Under the pieces are notes generated by a model. The model searched no databases. It had not been told where the DNA came from and saw only the letters and a program-made list of their open reading frames with translations. DNA of 28,232 bases from Myxococcota bacterium. GTDB taxonomy: Bacteria > Myxococcota_C > UBA6777. A program made the position numbers and the translations under genes. Below are positions 15,217-24,400 of the stretch, piece after piece (within the stretch, counting starts at the first letter, position 1; each line of letters opens with the position of its first letter). Location: positions 1 to 28,232 of the forward strand of contig JAKLKB010000091.1 of assembly GCA_023150835.1 (NCBI GenBank), written 5' to 3'.

Positions 15217-16043
15217 GGTTCGTCCTCACGTTGTCGTGGTGTAGAAGGTGTGCAGCGATAACGGCAAAGAGAGCGATCGCCAAGCTTGCAAGCGCGCTGA
15301 TAATACGTGTTCGCCTTAGAACAACGGGCTGCGTCGCTGTGGTCTTGTTCGTAAAAGATGCCGAGATTGCGGCATCCTCCCGAATCACCGAGTGTACAGG
15401 CTTCTTGGTAGGCTTGTTGAATCAACCATCGCGCACTCGGTCGCAAACGCTCTCGAAGCAGAGCAAGATTGCGACAGGCTTGTGCGTTGCGAAGAGAACA
15501 GGCTTTTTGATACGAAGCTTCGGCGTGTTTGTGGTGTTCTTGCCGATGCTTGGGTTGTTTGGAAGCACGTTGCTCATAAAACGTTGCGAGGTTGTTGCAT
15601 CCCTGCGGATCTTGTAAGTGACAAGCACGCTGAAAGCTAGAGAAGGCGGTCTGTTTGAAAGGATAAGAAGAAGGGGCTCGGATGTGCGATTCGAGCAAGT
15701 AGCCCATATTGTTGCAAGATTGGGGGATATCGCGCTCGCAGGCTTTGTGGTAATGCACCAAAGCCTGTTGCAAAGCATCCGCTGTTCCGACGCGATGAAA
15801 CGCAGATCCTGCTCTCCAACAAGCCGCGCCGATCTGTTTGGGCGGCGTCGATGCGTGATGGCATCGCTGCCATGCCGCGCAGATATCCGCATCACGGAGA
15901 GGGCAATCTTGAAAACGATAACGCTCCACCACGCTCATCAACAACGGAAACAGAACCATCAAGATCAACAACGCCCCAAATCCAAGCATCGAACGTAAAA
16001 AACACCCCATCGGTCGGGGTTTGTGCGAAGGGTCTGTGATCAT
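15213..16043 (-). CDS. Membrane-anchored cysteine-rich Sel1-repeat protein
   Basis: This is a 276-residue protein. The ATG at 16043 lies nine bases after the DUF5685-like stop, with AGAGG overlapping that stop. A single hydrophobic segment spans about residues 17-39 (LGFGALLILMVLFPLLMSVV), so the rest probably lies in the periplasm. Then come about five Sel1/TPR-like repeats of about 36 residues with paired cysteines, for example ACERDIPQSCNNMGYLLE, ACHLQDPQGCNNLATFYE, ACSLRNAQACRNLALL and ACTLGDSGGCRNLGIFYE. The Cys-x7-Cys spacing repeats regularly, as in Helicobacter Hcp-type proteins, where each pair forms a disulphide. Sel1 repeats bind proteins and act as scaffolds. The stop overlaps the downstream hydrolase start, so the two are translationally coupled. 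Confidence 0.85.
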   Translation of the reverse strand: MITDPSHKPRPMGCFLRSMLGFGALLILMVLFPLLMSVVERYRFQDCPLRDADICAAWQRCHHASTPPKQIGAACWRAGSAFHRVGTADALQQALVHYHKACERDIPQSCNNMGYLLESHIRAPSSYPFKQTAFSSFQRACHLQDPQGCNNLATFYEQRASKQPKHRQEHHKHAEASYQKACSLRNAQACRNLALLRERLRPSARWLIQQAYQEACTLGDSGGCRNLGIFYEQDHSDAARCSKANTYYQRACKLGDRSLCRYRCTPSTPRQREDEP

Positions 16044-16052
16044 CCGCGCCTC

Positions 16053-17513
16053 TCAACAGCCAAGGGGAGTGGTATCGCTGCCCGACTTTCCGCAGTTTTC
16101 GCAACCTTTGCAGTCTTTACAACACTGATCACAACAAGGCGGATTCCCCCCCTGCTCTTTTGGACAACAATTTTTACACCCTCCACAAGGCTCACAAGCT
16201 TTCCCACAATCTTTGCCACAAGACGAACAACCCTTCTGACAGGATTGACCGCATTGTTGGAAAGGTTCGGTGCATGTCTTGGTGCAATTTCCGCAAGTCT
16301 GGTTGCAAGACGCAACGCAAGAGCAACTTTGACCGCATGCTTCGGTGATCTTTCCACACTCTCGAAAGCAAGGGCGGAACAGATCCTCACAGCAGCTACA
16401 CGAAGCCCCCTCCCCACCGCCTTTTGGAGGCTCCCCAAGAGGACTCATCTGGAGGCCCGTAGCTTTGGCCTTTCCACCCGGCGGGCCTTGTGTCGCCGCC
16501 CAAAGCAGGTGTTGGAACCAAACAAACCACGCCGCCACCGCCACAAACAGCCTTGTGCTGAAACGGTCGAGCCAGTGGCGTTTTTGCCATGCTTCCAAAC
16601 GTTGCCGCGCTTCTTCTTCGATCAGCCCTTGCGCTCGGGCTTTGGCTTGTTGAAAGCTGCGCTCAAAGCGTTGGCAAAGGATGTTTTCAAGCAACGCTTG
16701 ATGCTGTTGCCACGGCACACACGGCAAGATCAACGCGATCTCTTCGAGGGCTTGTTGCGTGTGTACGATGGCGTCTTGGATACGATGCGGATCGATACGG
16801 ATCGCCCCATCCCAAGGGTCTCTTCGCAAACATGGATTAAACGCTTGCTTCAAAAAGTCCTCGTGCAGATCTTCGAGCGCGTCTACAAAATAGATCACCC
16901 GCCCCACCGCTCGCCCAAGCCGATCGAGCTGGCCTCGATGCAAGGGGTCTTTGAGATCGGGCAGACTCTGCGGAAGATCCGCGATACTTGAAAACACCAC
17001 CCCAAGCGCCCATGCCGTCGGCTGCGCAGCGTCGAACACAGAAAGCTCACGATGTTGTTCGGTCGCTGCTTGTTTTTCTTCAAAGCCACAAAGAGCCGAA
17101 AGATCGACTTGGAGCTGCTCAAGGATGGTATGCGCCCGCTCAACGGGGCGTTTGAGCAGAGGCCGTGCCACCCGCGCCAAGACTTGACCTTCGACGGCAC
17201 GATCCGCAACCCATTGATCGGCAAGCAACATCTGCACAGCCGCTGCGTAACGCAACGCAGGGCTGCGCGGCGACACCGTCGAACGCTGCACGATCGGCAA
17301 CATCGGACAACGGCATCGATCCGATTCGGCGGGAGCCGTCGAAACAGCATCCGCAAGGATCGCCACAAACACCGCATCAAAATTCAAGGTGACACGGCTC
17401 GCCTGCGAATATTCGTCGCCAAGCGTCTTGCACAGACCGCAATAAAACCGCTGATGCGCGTCTTTTTGCTGCGAAGGAAGGCCGCAAGCATGGGGACGAA
17501 GAGTACCAAACAT
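16053..17513 (-). CDS. DUF5685-like protein with 30-cysteine C-terminal tail
   Basis: This is a 486-residue protein whose ATG at 17513 directly follows the upstream TAG without spacing. The N-terminus MFGTLRP, then YCGLCKTLGDEYS (24-36), a later RCRCPMLP, and YFVDALEDLHEDFLKQAFNP all match the DUF5685 family as I remember it, an all-helical family of unknown function. The last block resembles the Asp-rich region of isoprenoid synthases. A hydrophobic stretch follows (about 340-360, LFVAVAAWFVWFQHLLWA). The final about 120 residues hold 30 cysteines in CxxC, CC and CxxxC spacings. That density suggests metal or cluster binding or heavy disulphide cross-linking. A membrane segment next to the tail leaves it open whether the tail faces the cytoplasm or the periplasm. 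Confidence 0.75.
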   Translation of the reverse strand: MFGTLRPHACGLPSQQKDAHQRFYCGLCKTLGDEYSQASRVTLNFDAVFVAILADAVSTAPAESDRCRCPMLPIVQRSTVSPRSPALRYAAAVQMLLADQWVADRAVEGQVLARVARPLLKRPVERAHTILEQLQVDLSALCGFEEKQAATEQHRELSVFDAAQPTAWALGVVFSSIADLPQSLPDLKDPLHRGQLDRLGRAVGRVIYFVDALEDLHEDFLKQAFNPCLRRDPWDGAIRIDPHRIQDAIVHTQQALEEIALILPCVPWQQHQALLENILCQRFERSFQQAKARAQGLIEEEARQRLEAWQKRHWLDRFSTRLFVAVAAWFVWFQHLLWAATQGPPGGKAKATGLQMSPLGEPPKGGGEGASCSCCEDLFRPCFRECGKITEACGQSCSCVASCNQTCGNCTKTCTEPFQQCGQSCQKGCSSCGKDCGKACEPCGGCKNCCPKEQGGNPPCCDQCCKDCKGCENCGKSGSDTTPLGC

Positions 17514-18635
17514 CTAGATCCCCTCGACAGGTGGGGCAAAGTATGAAGCAAGCCAAGGATCCGAAGGCAAGGCCCCGTCCATTGTGTACGCAACAAAAGA
17601 AGCATGAGAAGACTCTCGTGCGCACAACGGATGATGCAGATAGCGCTGTATCAAAAAGCGTTGTATCCACCGCAGCATCCGAACCAAAGACGGAAGAGAA
17701 GACAACCGACGCTCCAGATCTTCGACCGCCGAAACAGGCGGTAGCAACGAGGTATCCGTTTGTGTCTCCTCAAGCATCGCATACAACCGAGCCAGATCCC
17801 CCCGTTTGTAGGCATCCAAATACCGAGCAGGACGCGCCAGCCACAACCGATGCCCCGCAACCGAATTGCCCATCCCCTCGGCACAATCTTTTGCAAAATC
17901 TGCAAGCGCATCTGCGCTCTGAATCCACCGCCCCCACGCCCCGTACGCCCCCTGCTCGTCTAACGTCAACATCCGCGAAGCATCCTCTGGCAACGTCCCC
18001 ACCAGCGTGATCATCAACAACCAAGCCCCGCTGATCTGTGCGGTGATCTCTTCGATGGCCGTAAGCTGTTGGGGCGCGGGATGTGCAGACAACCACGCCA
18101 CGCCTTGCGCTTGGATCTCCCAGCCTTTCTCGATCCATTCAAGCAAAGACGAAAGGCGCGCAGGATGCGCAGAGATCGCACGCAAGCTACGCCCGAACTC
18201 AGCCGCCAACTCACAACGCGGCTCCGCTGTTTCCGCTTTGGCTTCGAGGATCGAGCGCAGCGTCGGCGCAAGATACGCACGAACACGCGCCACCACCGAC
18301 GCACGATCTCCATGCAAACGGCCATGAAATCCCAAGCCATCGATCACTTGATCATCGAGTTTCGTCAGCAAAGAAAGCAACGCAGCCGCCCGCCCCACCG
18401 CTTCTTGATGCGCCGCCCCGCCCACTTCTGCATAACACGCCTGTGCCAACGCCCCAAGAGACGCACACAACCTCCGACTCTGCGCAGAGATCGTCCCCTC
18501 TGGGTCTGCTTGTTCTAGCAACGCAACGATCGAAGGAAACAGCGCTTCCCCCACCGAAAAGATCTCCTTTGCCACCGCATCATCCAAAAAAGAAACCACC
18601 TGCTTTGACGCAGAAGCAACCGATGACTCGCGCAT
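17514..18635 (-). CDS. Class 1 isoprenoid-biosynthesis-like enzyme
   Basis: This is a 373-residue all-helical protein and the first gene of the operon. The ATG at 18635 has GGGAG six bases upstream; an in-frame ATG at 18674 lacks such a site. LLSLLTKLDDQVIDG (87-101) contains a DDxxD motif, Asp94, Asp95 and Asp98, as used by class I prenyl and terpene synthases to hold Mg2+-diphosphate. The helix QSADALADFAKDCAEGMGNS near residue 250 offers a second acidic site. From memory, similar proteins are labelled 'class 1 isoprenoid biosynthesis enzyme' in myxobacterial genomes. No product can be predicted. The following DUF5685-like gene begins at the very next base. The gene is divergent from transketolase, sharing a 225-bp intergenic region. 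Confidence 0.6.
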   Translation of the reverse strand: MRESSVASASKQVVSFLDDAVAKEIFSVGEALFPSIVALLEQADPEGTISAQSRRLCASLGALAQACYAEVGGAAHQEAVGRAAALLSLLTKLDDQVIDGLGFHGRLHGDRASVVARVRAYLAPTLRSILEAKAETAEPRCELAAEFGRSLRAISAHPARLSSLLEWIEKGWEIQAQGVAWLSAHPAPQQLTAIEEITAQISGAWLLMITLVGTLPEDASRMLTLDEQGAYGAWGRWIQSADALADFAKDCAEGMGNSVAGHRLWLARPARYLDAYKRGDLARLYAMLEETQTDTSLLPPVSAVEDLERRLSSLPSLVRMLRWIQRFLIQRYLHHPLCARESSHASFVAYTMDGALPSDPWLASYFAPPVEGI

Positions 18636-18860
18636 CCAACGCTCCCTAAAACAAAAAGCTAAAGATACCCTCAAGACCGATCACACAACCATTTCTTCGA
18701 CCAAAAGTCCAGCCCAAAGGCGTTTCTTGATCGCGTCTCACCCAAACACGACCTCTTCTTGCCAAAACGCAAAAGCCTCTTCCAAAACAGTCAAAGCAGT
18801 GGTATCTGTGCGTGGTTTCTTTCAAGACACAAGCCCCCCCCAAAAAACAAGGAGAAGGCG

Positions 18861-20858
18861 ATGGTATCACGCAAAGAGCGCGCAGATGCGATCCGTGTAT
18901 TGAGTATGGATGCAGTTCAAAAGGCCAATTCAGGACATCCCGGGATGCCGATGGGGATGGCCGATATCGCAGAAGTCTTGTGGTGCGATGTTTTGCGCCA
19001 TAACCCCGGCCATCCCGAATGGCCCAACCGCGATCGCTTTGTCCTGTCCAACGGCCACGGCTCGATGTTGCTGTACTCGCTGCTGCATCTGTCGGGCTAC
19101 GCGCTGCCCATAGAAGAACTCGAACGCTTTCGCCAACTTCACTCGATGACCCCGGGCCACCCCGAGTATGGGATGACCCCGGGCGTGGAAACCACCACGG
19201 GCCCGCTCGGTCAAGGTTTGGCAAATGCCGTCGGGATGGCCTTGGCGGAAAAACTCACGGCTGCGCACTTTAACCGCGAAGGCTTTCCGTTGGTGGATCA
19301 TTACACCTACGTCTTTTTGGGCGATGGTTGCTTGATGGAAGGCCTCTCACACGAAGTCTGTTCTCTCGCAGGAACTTGGAAACTCGGCAAGCTGATCGCT
19401 TTTTACGACGACAACGGCATCTCCATCGATGGCGAAGTCGAAGGCTGGTTCACCGACGATACCACCAAGCGCTTTGAATCCTACGGATGGCACGTCGTTT
19501 CAGGCGTCGATGGTCACAACGCCGACGCGATCCGCCGCGCCATCGAACAAGCCCACGCCCAACACGAAAAACCCACCTTGATCCGTTGCAAGACCATCAT
19601 CGGCTTCGGCGCACCCAACCTCCAAGGGACCGAAAAAACCCACGGAAGCCCCCTTGGACCCGCCGAAGTCGCCGCTGCCCGCCAAACTTTGGGCTGGTCT
19701 CACCCTCCCTTTGTGATCCCTGCGGATATCGCCGCCTCTTGGGATGCTCGCGCCAAAGGCCAAGCCCTCGAAGAGGCTTGGGAATCCATGCTCAATCGCT
19801 ACCACCAAGCCCATCCCGACCTCGCCCAAGAATGGCAACGCCGCCAAGAAAATGCCCTCCCACAAGACTTCGCCGAAAAGACCGAAGCTTGGCTCGCTAA
19901 GCTCCAAAAAGACGGCAAAGTCATGGCAACTCGCAAAGCCTCTCAAGCCGCGCTAGAATTTTTCTGCGCAATGCTTCCCGAGATGATCGGCGGTTCAGCG
20001 GATCTCACGGGTTCGAACAACACCAACTGGTCGCGCTCTAAGCCCTTTACAGGCGAAGATGCCCACGCAAACTACATCTATTACGGCGTGCGTGAGTTCG
20101 GGATGGCCGCGATCATGAACGGCATGGCCTTGTACGGTGGCCTGATCCCTTACGGCGGGACATTCTTGGTCTTCGCCGACTATTCGCGCAACGCGATCCG
20201 CCTCGCAGGTCTGATGCAACGCAAAGTCATCCACGTCCTCACCCATGACTCCGTTGGCTTGGGCGAAGACGGACCCACCCACCAACCCGTCGAACACCTC
20301 AGCGCCCTGCAAGTGATCCCCAACGTCTCGGTCTGGCGCCCCTGCGACACCGTCGAAACAGGCGCCGCGTGGAAGGTCGCCTTGACACGCGAAGCGGGAC
20401 CGACATGCTTGGCATTGACACGGCAAAACCTTGCCCACCAACCGCGCACCCCCGCACAAGTCGAACAGATCGAGCGCGGCGGGTACATCTTGCAAGATTG
20501 CCCGGGCATCCCTGAGATCTTGATGATCGCCACAGGCTCAGAGGTCGAGATCGCCCGAAAATCCGTCGAGGCGCTCACCAAAGAAGGCCGCAGAGTTCGT
20601 CTGATCTCGATGCCTTCCCTCGACACTTTTCTCAGCCAAGACGAAGCCTACAAAGACAGCGTGATCCCCGAAGGCGTGACGGCCCGTCTCGTCGTCGAAG
20701 CGGGTGCGTCGATGCGTTGGGGTCGGATCTTGGGCCTGCGCGGAAGAATGGTTGGGATCGATCGCTTTGGAGAATCCGCCCCCGGTGAACAAGTCCTCGA
20801 TCTCTTCGGATTTAACGTCGAATACATCACCCGACAAGCGCGTATGCTCTTTGTCTAA
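18861..20858 (+). CDS. tkt: Transketolase
   Basis: This is a 665-residue, full-length transketolase. The ATG at 18861 has AAGGAGA at 18849-18855; codons back to 18759 give non-conserved sequence and are rejected. Characteristic residues: [10 protein letters not shown] (His26), SNGHGSM (His66), GPLGQG, the thiamine-diphosphate motif [19 protein letters not shown] with the catalytic Glu, and [20 protein letters not shown]. The enzyme moves two-carbon ketol units between sugar phosphates in the pentose phosphate pathway, in the cytoplasm, using thiamine diphosphate and a divalent metal. The 225 bp upstream, shared with the divergent isoprenoid gene, show no promoter I can call with confidence. 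The downstream outer-membrane gene appears to start inside this gene's last codons. Confidence 0.97.
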   Translation: MVSRKERADAIRVLSMDAVQKANSGHPGMPMGMADIAEVLWCDVLRHNPGHPEWPNRDRFVLSNGHGSMLLYSLLHLSGYALPIEELERFRQLHSMTPGHPEYGMTPGVETTTGPLGQGLANAVGMALAEKLTAAHFNREGFPLVDHYTYVFLGDGCLMEGLSHEVCSLAGTWKLGKLIAFYDDNGISIDGEVEGWFTDDTTKRFESYGWHVVSGVDGHNADAIRRAIEQAHAQHEKPTLIRCKTIIGFGAPNLQGTEKTHGSPLGPAEVAAARQTLGWSHPPFVIPADIAASWDARAKGQALEEAWESMLNRYHQAHPDLAQEWQRRQENALPQDFAEKTEAWLAKLQKDGKVMATRKASQAALEFFCAMLPEMIGGSADLTGSNNTNWSRSKPFTGEDAHANYIYYGVREFGMAAIMNGMALYGGLIPYGGTFLVFADYSRNAIRLAGLMQRKVIHVLTHDSVGLGEDGPTHQPVEHLSALQVIPNVSVWRPCDTVETGAAWKVALTREAGPTCLALTRQNLAHQPRTPAQVEQIERGGYILQDCPGIPEILMIATGSEVEIARKSVEALTKEGRRVRLISMPSLDTFLSQDEAYKDSVIPEGVTARLVVEAGASMRWGRILGLRGRMVGIDRFGESAPGEQVLDLFGFNVEYITRQARMLFV

Positions 20859-22389
20859 ACAGCGAACCGCCCCCCTCTTCCAACAGCTCCTTGCTTCCAT
20901 CCGACCGAGGCTCGGGGGTTTCCTCGCTTTTCTTATTGCACTCGGATGGCTCCCCCAAAGCTACGCCCAAAACCCACCTCCTCCCGCCTCTTCCACGAGC
21001 CGCTCTATCGCACCGCCCTCTTCCCAATACGAGGTCAAGAGGGCTTCGCTCCCTTGCGGGGCATACGACAGCGCCCCACAACACAAACCCCACCCGCTCG
21101 ATCCAAAAAAGAAGAAAAAGCTGCAGATCCTGTTTCGCAGACCGTTCAAGAAACAAAAAAGAGATCCTGAACGCTTAGAGATTGGGGGATTTCCAGCGCT
21201 TGGCTACAGCATTGACCGAGGATTGGGGCTGGGCGTGTTGTTAAACTTGGCGCGTTTTTCGCGGGGCTATTATCCGTATCGTTGGCGTTTGCGCTTGCGA
21301 GTCCAATTCACGGCACGCATCGATCTCGCGGGGGGGATCGAGATCCCTTATCACGATCATTTCGTGGTGTTGGATCTGCCCAAAGTCAGCGAAGGCGTAA
21401 GATTACAGCTACAAGCGGGCTTTCGGCGTTTTTCGACAGCAGGGTACTTTGGTTTGGGCAACGCCGCCCCGACTGCTTCGCCTTGGGAGGGCATCGATCC
21501 CGAAAAAGCGCCAGAGCAGTATCGAGCCGCTCGGCGCTATCAACAATACGATCGGATCTACCCGCAGATCGCTTTTGCAGCGCGGATCGCCTTGTGGCGG
21601 CGGGGCAGACAGCGCCTCGAATTGTTTTTGTCCACCGATCTGACTTACAACGTATTGACGATCTACCCGGGTTCTCGGCTCGAAGAAGATGTGCGAGAAA
21701 GCACACAAGACACCCAACGCGGCGCGGTGTTGCGCGGCCATCTCAAGGGCCTCGCACCGCATTTTTTGTGGATGAGTGCAGCGGGTCTGCTGTGGGAGAC
21801 GCGGGATCACGAATTCAACCCGACACGCGGGGGGTTCCACGAGATCTCGCTGCGCGGTTCTCCCGGCGTGGATGCGCGGCTTGCGTTCGGTGGAGTGAAC
21901 GCCACGTTTCGGTGGTATGTCCCGATCTATCGGGAGTATCTGGTTTTTGCTGCGCGATTGTTGGGTGATATCTTGTGGGGAACGGTGCCCTTTTACTTGT
22001 TGGCGGAGCATGGCGGTTTTTTTCCTGCGGGAACCTTCGGATCATCCGAAGGATTGCGCGCTTTGCCGTTAGGCCGAATACACGGAAAGATCAAGCTACT
22101 TGGCACCATCGAGTTGCGGTCGATGTTCTGGTCGTTTCGGTTGTTTTCGCTGCCGATGCGTTTGGGAGCGCATCTGTATGCAGACGTTGGACGCGCATGG
22201 TTGGACGAAACCGAAGCCGCCAAGCGGTTCGATGGACTCACTTCTACCGAGACGCTTTGGGGGTTAAAGATCGCTGGCGGAGGCGGTCTGCGCTTGCAAT
22301 GGGGAGAAGCCATCGTCGTGCGCCTTGATCTGGGGTATTCCAACACAGGCGATATCGGGTTTTATTTGGGGACGGCACAAGCTTTTTAA
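20851..22389 (+). CDS. BamA/TamA-type (Omp85) outer-membrane barrel protein, paralog 1
   Basis: The start is uncertain. No ATG in this frame lies between the transketolase stop and the signal peptide. The best choice is a TTG at 20851, overlapping the transketolase end by eight bases, giving 512 residues. The only longer option, a GTG at 20704, lies deep within transketolase. The TTG form gives a clean signal peptide ([19 protein letters not shown], cut near residue 39). A Pro/Lys-rich stretch follows, then from [19 protein letters not shown] a series of alternating amphipathic strands. These end in [24 protein letters not shown], with the terminal Phe typical of outer-membrane barrels. The C-terminal half resembles the bacterial surface antigen (Omp85) domain. 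No POTRA repeats are evident. It is a close paralog of the next gene. Confidence 0.7.
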   Translation: MSKQRTAPLFQQLLASIRPRLGGFLAFLIALGWLPQSYAQNPPPPASSTSRSIAPPSSQYEVKRASLPCGAYDSAPQHKPHPLDPKKKKKLQILFRRPFKKQKRDPERLEIGGFPALGYSIDRGLGLGVLLNLARFSRGYYPYRWRLRLRVQFTARIDLAGGIEIPYHDHFVVLDLPKVSEGVRLQLQAGFRRFSTAGYFGLGNAAPTASPWEGIDPEKAPEQYRAARRYQQYDRIYPQIAFAARIALWRRGRQRLELFLSTDLTYNVLTIYPGSRLEEDVRESTQDTQRGAVLRGHLKGLAPHFLWMSAAGLLWETRDHEFNPTRGGFHEISLRGSPGVDARLAFGGVNATFRWYVPIYREYLVFAARLLGDILWGTVPFYLLAEHGGFFPAGTFGSSEGLRALPLGRIHGKIKLLGTIELRSMFWSFRLFSLPMRLGAHLYADVGRAWLDETEAAKRFDGLTSTETLWGLKIAGGGGLRLQWGEAIVVRLDLGYSNTGDIGFYLGTAQAF

Positions 22390-22566
22390 CGAAGGTCTTG
22401 TCTTGTGGAGCGTTTTGGGCCACAATCCGGCCTCTTGCCGTTGTTTTGTTGAGGGGTCCTGTGGAGTGTCTGTGGGAACCTTGACGCTGGATGCTCTCGC
22501 AAAAGCGAGACGATCTTGCGCGTGGATGGATGAAAGACGCAGTTGCACAGTTGAGGAGCGAGTGGA

Positions 22567-24240
22567 ATGAGGGAGAAGTTGAAGGTTCAACGTCGAGCGA
22601 AGAAGACACACAAGGTTTCAAGCGAAAAGCCAGAGACGCTTTTTGTGCGCCGTGGCGGCGCAAAAGCCGGCCTGAGCCATCTGTTGTTGTGTGCGATGGG
22701 GATCGGCGTGTGGCTGTTGTGGGGAGGACTGGCGTGGTCCCTGCCTCAAAGCTTTCAAGAGACGGGCAGTTCGGGATTTTTAAAGAACAGAGGTGAACGC
22801 TCGCTGTATGCACGCCTTGCGGGTTGGTCGCTTGAAGAGACCCCACCACGCCACGTCGCACAAGCCCCCAAAGCCGCCGAGGACGCAGCCAAAAAAACGG
22901 AGCGCAACATCAAAGACACCCAAGAAGCGCTCGAAGCACAAAAAAACAAAAAGACGCAGATCTTTGTCAAACGCCCACTCAAAGCCCTCGCAAGCAAAGA
23001 GCCGCCCAAAAAAGATCCCAATCGCCTAGAGATTGGGGGACTTCCAGCCGTCAACTACAACATCGACACGGGCTTTGGTGTGGGTGTGATCTTGAACCTT
23101 GCGCGGTTTGCGCCCGGCTATTACCCCTATCGTTGGCGTCTCTTTTTGCAGATCTACACCACGCTTCGCCCTGATCCTGCGGGTGGCGTCGAAAACCCCT
23201 ATCACAGCCACTTTTTGGAATTGGATATGCCCGGGATCATCGAAGGCGTGCGACTTCGTGCGCGTGTCGAGTTTCGGCGCTTTTCCACAGCGGGCTATTT
23301 CGGGCTTGGCAACGACGCCCAGAAAGCAGAGCCTTGGAACGCCATTGATTCTGCAGCCGATCCCGAAGGCTACCGCGCCGCCCGCCGCTACCAACAATAC
23401 GACCGCATCTATCCCTTTGCGTCCTTGGGAGCGCGCATTGCGATGTGGCAACGCGGCAAAGAACGCCTCGAACTCTTCTTAACAGGCGCGTTCACCTACA
23501 ACTTTATGAACGTCTACCCGGGTTCGCGCCTTGAACAAGACATCAACGAAAGCAAAACCAACACCGCAAGAGCCCAAGAGATCCGCCAACAACTGCGCGG
23601 CGTCACACAGCACGCTCTGCTCGAAGGCGGCGTCGGCTTGTTGTGGGACACCCGCGACAACGAATTCACCCCCCAACGCGGTATCTTGCACGAGATATCT
23701 TTTCGCGGCTCCCCGGGCGTCGATGCGAACCTCTCTTATGCCGGATTTAACGCAACTTTGCGCTTTTACCAATCGATCTACAAAGAATATCTTGTGATCG
23801 CCTTCCGCATCTTGGGCGATATCATGCTTGGCAACGTCCCCTTTTATCTGATGGCCGAGCATGGGGGCTTTTTTGCAGGAAACACGCTTGGCGCGGGCGG
23901 TGGGTTGCGTGCCATACCAACAGGCCGATATCACGGCAAGATCAAGATGCTCGGAAACCTCGAACTGCGCTCCAAGTTCTTGACCTTCAATATCGGAACG
24001 GTCCCCTTTAGCCTCGGCGTGTTGGCCTTTTTTGACTTTGGCCGAGCATGGTTGGACTTCTCAGGCAAAACAGATATCTTCGACGGCATCGACAACGCCG
24101 CAAACTTGTTTGGGATGAAGTTTTCAGGTGGCGGTGGTCTGCGTATTCAATGGGGCGAATCCTTGGTCGTCCGCCTTGATGTGGGGTACTCCAATATCGG
24201 TGAATTGGGCTTTTATCTCGATATCGCACACATCTTCTAA
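22567..24240 (+). CDS. BamA/TamA-type (Omp85) outer-membrane barrel protein, paralog 2
   Basis: This is a 557-residue protein. The ATG at 22567 has GAGGAG eight bases upstream. A long basic N-terminus precedes a hydrophobic signal at about 37-58 (LSHLLLCAMGIGVWLLWGGLAWS). A Lys/Glu/Ala-rich, probably helical segment follows (about 95-130), then the barrel from RLEIGGLPAVNYNIDTGFG to the terminal Phe. It follows paralog 1 almost block for block: [32 protein letters not shown], [12 protein letters not shown], PFYLxAEHGGFF, GYSNxGxxGFYL. The two therefore arose by tandem duplication, and their N-terminal regions have diverged. Likely role: assembly or export of proteins or lipids at the outer membrane; the substrate is unknown. 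The 177-bp gap before it holds only a small CTCGC/GCGAG hairpin. Confidence 0.8.
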   Translation: MREKLKVQRRAKKTHKVSSEKPETLFVRRGGAKAGLSHLLLCAMGIGVWLLWGGLAWSLPQSFQETGSSGFLKNRGERSLYARLAGWSLEETPPRHVAQAPKAAEDAAKKTERNIKDTQEALEAQKNKKTQIFVKRPLKALASKEPPKKDPNRLEIGGLPAVNYNIDTGFGVGVILNLARFAPGYYPYRWRLFLQIYTTLRPDPAGGVENPYHSHFLELDMPGIIEGVRLRARVEFRRFSTAGYFGLGNDAQKAEPWNAIDSAADPEGYRAARRYQQYDRIYPFASLGARIAMWQRGKERLELFLTGAFTYNFMNVYPGSRLEQDINESKTNTARAQEIRQQLRGVTQHALLEGGVGLLWDTRDNEFTPQRGILHEISFRGSPGVDANLSYAGFNATLRFYQSIYKEYLVIAFRILGDIMLGNVPFYLMAEHGGFFAGNTLGAGGGLRAIPTGRYHGKIKMLGNLELRSKFLTFNIGTVPFSLGVLAFFDFGRAWLDFSGKTDIFDGIDNAANLFGMKFSGGGGLRIQWGESLVVRLDVGYSNIGELGFYLDIAHIF

Positions 24241-24351
24241 TCGCGACACTTCAAGCGGTGCCGTTGTTCGTTTGAAAAAAACTAGGGTTGTTCCGCCGAT
24301 ATGGGGTCAAGGGGCGACAGTCCCTTGTGGGGTTTGGGGCAACGCCCCAAA
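24241..24351 (-). repeat. Dispersed intergenic repeat family B, copy 3 (inverted)
   Basis: On the plus strand it reads CACTTCAAGCGG, GTTTGAAA, GGGGTCAAGGG, CCCTTGTGGGGT, TTGGGGCAACGCCCC. This is the reverse complement, block for block, of 8021-8150. The CAAGGG/CCCTTG and GGGGC/GCCCC stems are kept by matched sequence in both copies. It fills most of the gap between outer-membrane paralog 2 and the MFS/spermidine-synthase gene and could act as a terminator. Confidence 0.8.
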
Positions 24352-24400
24352 ACAACCCGAGATGCGTCACTTCTAATCAAAAAGACGGCAGGTAGAGACA

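Noticed and set aside
20704-20850. GTG start at 20704 for the first outer-membrane barrel protein
   Set aside because: It lies about 150 bp inside transketolase, and the extra residues have no signal-peptide character; the TTG at 20851 gives a clean signal peptide.
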